From the NCBI GenBank assembly GCA_963854835.1, contig OY978526.1, positions 67,742,765 to 67,806,764 of the forward strand: 64,000 bases of DNA. Direction: 5' to 3'. Each line of letters begins with the position of its first letter. Positions within the stretch are counted from its first letter, which is position 1. A model generated the notes under the pieces. It did not search any database and was not told the origin of the DNA. It saw only the letters and a program-made list of their open reading frames with translations. The translations under genes were made by a program, and so were the position numbers. Source of the DNA: Megamerina dolium. Taxonomy: Eukaryota; Arthropoda; Insecta; Diptera; Megamerinidae. This document shows, one piece after another, positions 58,023 to 64,000 of the stretch.

Positions 58023-58118
58023 TTGATGCAATTGTTTCATTCGCGAGAATTCCACACTTTCAGGATTGTTAATTTTAGTTAAATGCACTTCCGTGTGGCA
58101 TTTGATCTTGAAGAACAT
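58023..58118 (-). CDS. Possible further upstream dynein exon (uncertain)
   Basis: A 32-codon open stretch ends QLHQ directly before a perfect GTAAGT donor, in phase 0. The next exon (56343) begins in phase 0 with [13 protein letters not shown], so the splice is compatible. The 5' border is not resolved: no strong acceptor is seen, and an ATG at 58118-58116 lies three codons after an in-frame stop. It could instead be the first exon of a small unknown gene or chance. Confidence 0.3.
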
Positions 58119-58901
58119 TGTGATGCTTCACCAAAAGTGGTACGCACAATATTAAAGTTCAAAGTACATTAAATATAATTAATGTATATAAAACTGCTTA
58201 ATGCTTTTTTGGTTCTGTTTTTAAACCAAAAATACTAAAATTGAGCGTACATTAAAATAATTGAGATTAAATATAAATTATTAATACTTTTCAGCTTTGT
58301 TTTTAGACCAAAACTACTTAAAACATTAGAGGGAGTTTTAAATTAAAACTAAATAGTATGAATATTTTAAGAAGAAGGCATTCAGCACTGATTAAAGTTT
58401 TATTTCTAAGCCATTTTGGATTTAATTAACTTCTAAGGATATTTTATAGTTTTAAAATAATGTCTCATGGAATAAAATTAACCTCAAGTGTCACAAAAAT
58501 AATACTTTTTTATGGATTAAAATTAAAAGCAGAATATTTTCAAATGACGAGTACGCTGTCGGCAGAACTGCGTCCATTTGTGTGTGAACTTTGGAGCCGA
58601 TGGAATAAATAAACTGCATTTAAATACCTTTTTTTTATAGCCATTACTTAACCAAGTACAGCACACATCATATTTTAAAATTGCTTTATAAAACTGAGAA
58701 ATATAATTAAATTCTCAGAATTTCTAAACACGAGGCTCACAGTGCACTTGTATAGAAAACGTCAATATAGTGACGTAGCCTAGTCGGCAGTTTAACAAAT
58801 TCAAAAAGCAGAAGTAACGGATATGCACATAGCATAAACTCTAATTCTATCATTCTTGATATGCAGCCATATGCAAAGATTTGATATCCCACATAAATCA
58901 T

Positions 58902-59514
58902 TAGGGCTGTTCAGAATCTTGTGCAAATGGTCTTGCATCATTGCAATTGCAAAATGGTGTAGTAAATTTTTGCTTTACACTAACAAAATATACAGGCGTG
59001 CATTTACTACACTCTTGCAACGACGCAACACCAAAAACCCGTAGGTTATGTATGCAACACTGAATTGCAAACTAACAGCTGATCAGCAACAAAATAAAAA
59101 AAAACTGAAAATGGAAGGCGAACAAATCAAAAAAAGAATAAATGAAGAATGAAAGAATAAAGAATAATAAATAAATAAAAAATGCATCCTCATCAAATTC
59201 TAATTTAATGAAAAATGGTTATTTACTGAAATTATGAAGAGAATATTTCATACCTTCGTTGCACATAATTTCATCAGCAGCTTCGTCAATTAAAGAGTCG
59301 ACTATTTGCTCCTTACAGCTTTTTTTCGGCATTTCTTCTAATTTGTGCGCAATTTTAACATCAAAATAATTTGCTATTTCACCAATCAGCTGTGAATAGC
59401 TTGGCTTGCAACAAGTAATGCAAAGTAAACAAAAAAGTCGTTCACAATTGATGATAAATATTTACAATTGCACGAATTTGCAATCTTAAATGCACAAGAT
59501 TCTGAACAGCCCTA
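58902..59514. mobile_element. 613-bp element with perfect 24-bp TIRs (PIF/Harbinger-like?)
   Basis: Termini TAGGGCTGTTCAGAATCTTG (58902) and its exact complement at 59491-59514; the repeat is 24 bp with no mismatch. Non-autonomous size. GGGCTGTTCA-type ends suggest PIF/Harbinger, but I could not confirm a TWA target duplication. Minus strand carries MPKKSCKEQIVDSLIDEAAD then EIMCNE before a GTATGA donor-like site (59332-59252), possibly the residue of an accessory or captured gene. Confidence 0.82.
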
Positions 59515-61391
59515 TTGAATATTTTGGAGATTGGGAAACAACAACAAACTCAAACATTTCTTAGAAATGTCGTTTTGAAAGAGCAAACAAGAAGTTCCGA
59601 TACTGAATCTATTTAATTGAATCATGATGGTAGAACAGCCAGCAGCAACATACACGCCAATTTAGAAGGCAAACTTGCATACACTCTTAATAATTTCATA
59701 CCAGAATTTAGAAGCAATAGCATTTGTACAAATAATAATACACAAGATAGTAAATATCTACCTATATTATGATATTATATTTTATTTACATTCGTATTAT
59801 TTACTATGTTGAAAAGATTAACAATCATGAACAACAAACTGTTTTGTTATAAAATAAAAGTGGAGACTTTTTCAAATTCATAGGAATCTCTCATTGACAC
59901 ACATGCATGTCTGTATATTCTCTTTTCTTCCATACATTTATTCTGTGGCTTTCTTGCACTCTCTTGTTTTGTAGCAATCTTACTTAGTGCATCAACAATT
60001 ATTAACATAAACGTTAATATACCATCAAGTATTTTCTAGTACAAAAATTATTTGTGTACCAATGCGTTGTCAAATTGTGTTGTATATTAGTACTACATTT
60101 TCGTATTTTTCACATGTACCGTCCGCTCTCTTTTTTGGAGAGTTTTTACGTTACTACTTGTGTTATTACGTAGTAGCTACATATTCATATGTATTTCTGG
60201 TTTATAATAATTTGATTTTTAATTCCATATAAATATCTGGTGAGTGAATGAGATGTATACATATGCACCTATGTATATATTTATTAACGACTATAAACAG
60301 AGAATATTTTGTACCAACGATACCATATATACAATTTATAATTTGTGTCGTATAGTGTTGTGTTGTGTTGTCAAGTTATTCGGCAATGTACGTACATATA
60401 CATATTGTCATTTAGTATTTGACAACTCTTCCGTTAGGGAGCTTGTATATACGAGTAGGGGATTTTAGTGCTCCATCAGTTACTGTAAATATTTATAATC
60501 CTCACATTGTTATTGTAGAAATATTGTTGAGACTACATGTGTGCCTACATTTTTTGAACTACTAAAGTACAATTTGAATAATCACCACAATGAATTCAAC
60601 ATCTAATGTTAATGGTAAGTAAAAAAAATGATAATCATATAAAATCAACAATAAAGTAGGTGTATTTAAATGCATGATAATTTCATCAGCATTTAAGTTT
60701 TTTTTTCTGTGTTTATTTTTCATATTATAAATACGACATGCGCACTATATAAGGTACCTACAATACATTGTTGCTTTTGTTTTCATAGATTATATTTAAA
60801 AAATATCTAGTTTGTGTTTGTGTGATATGAGTGCTTGCATATTCCATATGTACATTTATCTGTTGTCAATTCGGCAACATGTGCTTTTGCCTCTTATATG
60901 TCTCTAAATGTACATATATTTAGTATATATACATATGTATCATATATATAATTAGTTACACATACATATATATGTGTATATGAATTTGTATACAATTTCT
61001 ATTACATTGTTAAAATTAATTGTCCGCTTCTGCTAGTGAACCAATCTAGACTTGTTTCACGAATAGCTATTTATTTACATATGCAATTTTCATAAAGATA
61101 TGTAAGTGCATGCATTTGGGGTAAGAAGTGTTCACCTAATATTGTACATAGTACTTACAGATAGTCTAAATACCAAGATTTTTAAATTAAAATTATAAAT
61201 TAGTCACCTACCTACGTAAGTATAATATTGTAATATGCATATATGTATGTAAATGCATTAGAGCACCCATGAGATGATAAAATGGTGTAAACGTTTTTAT
61301 TTCGCATATTCGAAAAGTTTTAGAATACAAATTAAATCGACTGTACATACATATGTACTATTTAATAGATAATAATTCAACTGACTGAATA
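59515..61391. other. AT-rich flanking DNA
   Basis: Low-complexity ATATGTAC-type sequence. Apart from the possible short plus-strand exon at 60591 nothing is recognised. Confidence 0.5.
60591..60614 (+). CDS. Possible short first coding exon (weak)
   Basis: ATGAATTCAACATCTAATGT (MNSTSNVN) runs straight into GGTAAGT, a consensus donor. Preceding CACA gives a reasonable insect start context. No second exon can be tied to it inside the window. Confidence 0.2.
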
Positions 61392-61501
61392 AAGAAATTT
61401 TGGCGTTAAAATAGAAAAACAACAAAAATCAATAATTAACATGTCTGTACAGTATAAAAATATGTACACCTTTCTTTTTGTGTTTGCCATATACATATAG
61501 C
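61392..61501 (+). repeat. Left flank of Tc1 copy 1, duplicated at 63335
   Basis: TTTTGGCGTTAAAATAGAAA, AATCAATAATTAACATGTCT and TGTGTTTGCCATATACAT recur in the same order at 63335-63435, outside the transposon ends. Confidence 0.8.
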
Positions 61502-61503
61502 TA

Positions 61504-63154
61504 CAGTGGCTCACAGCTTATTTCGTACAGTGTATATATTTTTATGTAAATGGCTGTAACATCGAAACTAAAAAACTTATCGATAAGTTTTGAATGTAGA
61601 TGTCTGTGTATGTGTTTAGTAAACCTAATAAGAAAACGGGGAACCCCAAAAATTGTTCTTTTTGTCATGCAAGAGAGAAAAACTATTGATCAGCTGATTT
61701 TCAGCTCACATCTTATTTCGTACACAAACTTCAATGTAAGTAAGTTTCATTCTGCCGCGCAGTTACAAAGTTTTTTTGAATTGTATGAGTTTTTGGACCT
61801 TTTTAACTATTATAACAATTTTTATTATTCTTATTTTAAATAGTTAAAGTGCTGTAAATTAAACATTTAGCGTTATGGGTCGTCGTACAACGATGGAACA
61901 GCGTAAACTGGTAATTAACCATTTTAGGAAAGGTCAGAGTGTGCGAAAAATTGCTGAAATGACAAATTTAAGTGCCTCAACTGTCCAATACATCATTCAA
62001 CGCTTCATTCGCGTAAATCGGTTGGAGAACAAGGGCAGAGAAGCACCTAATAAGATTTTCAACGCATCAGACGAGCGTTATATTGTACGAAAAATTAAGA
62101 AAAATCCAAAGTTATCCACTCCGAAGTTGGCTGCAGAGGTTCAGCGTGAAATAGGAAAATCATCCAGTGCTGAAACTGTCCGACGTGTGCTGCGCAATCA
62201 TGACTTGAACGGTCGAGTAGCCCGAAAGAAACCATTCATTTCAAAAATGAATATACAACGCCGACTTGACTTCGCCAAAGAGCATATTATTAATACTCCT
62301 GCGTTCTGGAATACCGTTATTTTCGCGGATGAGTCTAAGTTTAATATTTTTGGCTCGGACGGAATGTCATATGTTTGGCGTAAAGCTAATACCGAGCTAA
62401 ACAAGGAGAACCTTAAGCCCACAGTGAAGCATGGTGGCGGTAGCGTGATGGTTTGGGCCTGTATGTCAGCAGCCGGAGTAGGTGAATTGGTTTTTATTGA
62501 GGGAACAATGGACAAAATGAAGTACCTCGAGATTCTGAAAAACAATTTACTTCAAAGTGCAGACAAACTGGGTTTGCGGGAAGAATTTCGGTATTACCAA
62601 GATAATGACCCAAAACATAAATCTGGGATTGTGCAATCTTGGCTTATTTGAACTGCTCACACTTGATGTCTCCACCACCACAGTCACCTGACATGAATGT
62701 GATTGAAAATCTTTAGTCTATTTTGGACAATAAAATAAGAACACACAAGATTTCTAATAAGCAAGACCTAAAGAAGGTACTGATGGAGGAATGGAAAAAA
62801 ATCACACCAGACATCACTCAAAAATTGGTGGATTCAATGCCAAGTAGACTCCAGGCTGTCATTAACGCTAAGGGATGTCATACTAAATATTAAAATCAAC
62901 TTACTTTGTTTTTAGTTTGAACTTAAAGAGACTGTACGAAATAAGCTGTGTCATGAATTTTCCTATTTTTTTCTTATTTTATTTTTTTATAGTGTCAAAC
63001 ACTAAAATTTTGAAAAAGTAAATTTTGGAAAATAAAAAACAAACCTTCCTTTCAAAAATGGCATTTATATTTTGTTCAAATTTTTGCTATATTAGGAATT
63101 ACGACTGCAGCAATTTTTAAACTGTCACTGTACGAAATAAGCTGGGAGCCACTG
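61504..63154 (+). mobile_element. Tc1-like DD34E transposon (copy 1) with IR/DR ends
   Basis: 1651 bp flanked by TA. Outer inverted repeats CAGTGGCTCACAGCTTATTT at 61504 and complementary CAGCTTATTTCGTACAGTG-type at 63126-63154, one mismatch in 29 bp. A second copy of the core CTTATTTCGTAC lies inside each end (61712-61723; complement at 62934-62945), giving the inverted-repeat/direct-repeat layout known from other Tc1-like elements. Confidence 0.92.
61875..62893 (+). pseudogene. Tc1-like transposase, frameshifted
   Basis: MGRRTTMEQRKLVINHFRKG begins a paired-like DNA-binding region (QSVRKIAEMTNLSASTVQYI). Catalytic VIFADESKFNIFG (D1), HGGGSVMVWACMSAAGVGEL, then YYQDNDPKHKSG (D2). After a frameshift at about 62650 comes SPDMNVIENL (E), with a TAG where Trp is expected, and the C-terminus KLVDSMPSRLQAVINAKGCH. 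Open from 61875 to 62651 only. Otherwise well preserved. Confidence 0.92.
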
Positions 63155-63334
63155 TATATATAAGAACTTGCTGTGCATTTTTTGCTAGTTAGTACTATTG
63201 GAATATGTTACAAGTATCCTGCACTTTTTTGAGAGAAAATAAATAACTTTTAATTATTAATTGATAATATGTTTGTTTAAATAATAGTGAAATAATTTTA
63301 TTGACCATTTTTTCCTTTTCTTTTTTTTAATTAT

Positions 63335-63435
63335 AAAATTTTTGGCGTTAAAAGAGAAAAACAAAAAAAAAATCAATAATTAACATCTCTGTACAGTATG
63401 AAAATGTGGAAACCTTTGTTGTTGTGTTTGCCATA
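63335..63435 (+). repeat. Duplicated flank of Tc1 copy 2
   Basis: Matches 61392-61501 outside the transposon terminus, so the duplicated unit is larger than the transposon on its left side. Confidence 0.8.
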
Positions 63436-63437
63436 TA

Positions 63438-64000
63438 CAGTGGCTCACAGCTTATTTCGTACAGTGTATATATTTTTATGTACATGGCTGTAACATCGAA
63501 ACTAAAAAACTTATCAATAAGTTTTGAATGTAGATGTCTATGTATGTGTTTAGTAAACCTAATAAGAAAACGGGGAACCCCAAAAATTGTTCTTTTTGTC
63601 ATGCAAGAGAGAAAAACTATTGATCAGCTGATTTTCAGCTCACATCTTATTTCGTACACAAACTTCAATGTAAGTAAGTTTCATTCTGCCGCGCAGTTAC
63701 AAAGTTTTTTTGAATTGTATGAGTTTTTGGACCCTTTTAACTATTATAACAATTTTTATTATTATTATTTTAAATAGTTAAAGTACTGTAAATTAAACAT
63801 TTAGCGTTATGGGTCGTCGTACAACGATGGAACAGCGTAAACTGGTAATTAACCATTTTAGGAAAGGTCAGAGTGTGCGAAAAATTGCTGAAATGACAAA
63901 TTTAAGTGCCTCAACTGTCCAATACATCATTCAACGCTTCGTTCGCGAAAATCGGTTGGAGAACAAGGGCAGAGAAGCACCTAATAAGATTTTCAACGCT
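63438..64000 (+). mobile_element. Tc1-like transposon (copy 2), cut by window end
   Basis: Begins CAGTGGCTCACAGCTTATTT after TA (63436-63437), nearly identical to copy 1 through the inner direct repeat and the start of the transposase. Only scattered differences seen (for example ATCAATAAG versus ATCGATAAG). Confidence 0.92.
63809..64000 (+). CDS. Tc1-like transposase, N-terminal 64 codons (partial)
   Basis: Starts MGRRTTMEQRKLVINHFRKG as in copy 1 and is open to the window end. The visible difference is FVRENRLENKG versus FIRVNRLENKG. Whether this copy is intact cannot be judged here. Confidence 0.85.
   Translation, partial: MGRRTTMEQRKLVINHFRKGQSVRKIAEMTNLSASTVQYIIQRFVRENRLENKGREAPNKIFNA

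Overview
The window is eukaryotic and looks like an insect, most probably a tephritid or related higher fly. The basis is AT-rich DNA, GT-AG introns, a Drosophila-like axonemal dynein gene and an insect transposon set (DD41D rosa-like and DD34D mariners, a Tc1-like element, piggyBac, RTE- and Jockey-type LINEs, a tRNA-derived SINE). The species cannot be fixed from sequence alone.

One host gene fills the window. It is a minus-strand axonemal dynein heavy chain of the outer-arm gamma class (vertebrate DNAH5/DNAH8 type; Drosophila kl-3 or CG9492 type). I resolve 26 exons between 3127 and 56343. Every junction has GT-AG borders and the reading phase carries through all 25 of them, giving about 4,121 codons. 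From N to C: tail exons 52137-56343 and 45865-46300; linker 43253-45591; AAA1 17962-33360 region; AAA2 17075-17962; acidic spacer 14132-14197; AAA3, AAA4 and stalk CC1 11107-13784; microtubule-binding domain 10776-11024; stalk CC2 and AAA5 8902-10470; AAA6 and C-terminal domain 3127-8634. The first exons (beyond about 58 kb) and the last exon(s) (left of 3127) are outside the window. All four P-loops I checked are intact, so the gene looks functional.

The rest is intron and 5' flank packed with transposons. The largest introns are 14.4 kb (18422-32851), 9.9 kb (33361-43252) and 5.8 kb (46301-52136). They hold five RTE-clade LINE copies (288, 24440, 35370, 36455, 48878), two Jockey-like LINE remnants, a copia gag remnant, a piggyBac remnant, five mariner-type copies or remnants and several SINEs. 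The right end (58.9-64 kb) has a 613-bp TIR element and two Tc1-like copies lying head to tail, the second cut by the window end.

Most notable: a very large, repeat-laden dynein gene of the class that is Y-linked in Drosophila; a tRNA-derived SINE family, one copy nested in a mariner; two RTE copies sharing the same frameshift deletion; a DD41D mariner broken by a single stop codon; a Tc1 element with IR/DR ends whose left flank is duplicated along with it; a perfect 232-bp tandem duplication in a dead mariner; and a 72-nt in-frame, stop-free intron in the dynein gene. I found no convincing new defence-type or multi-gene system.
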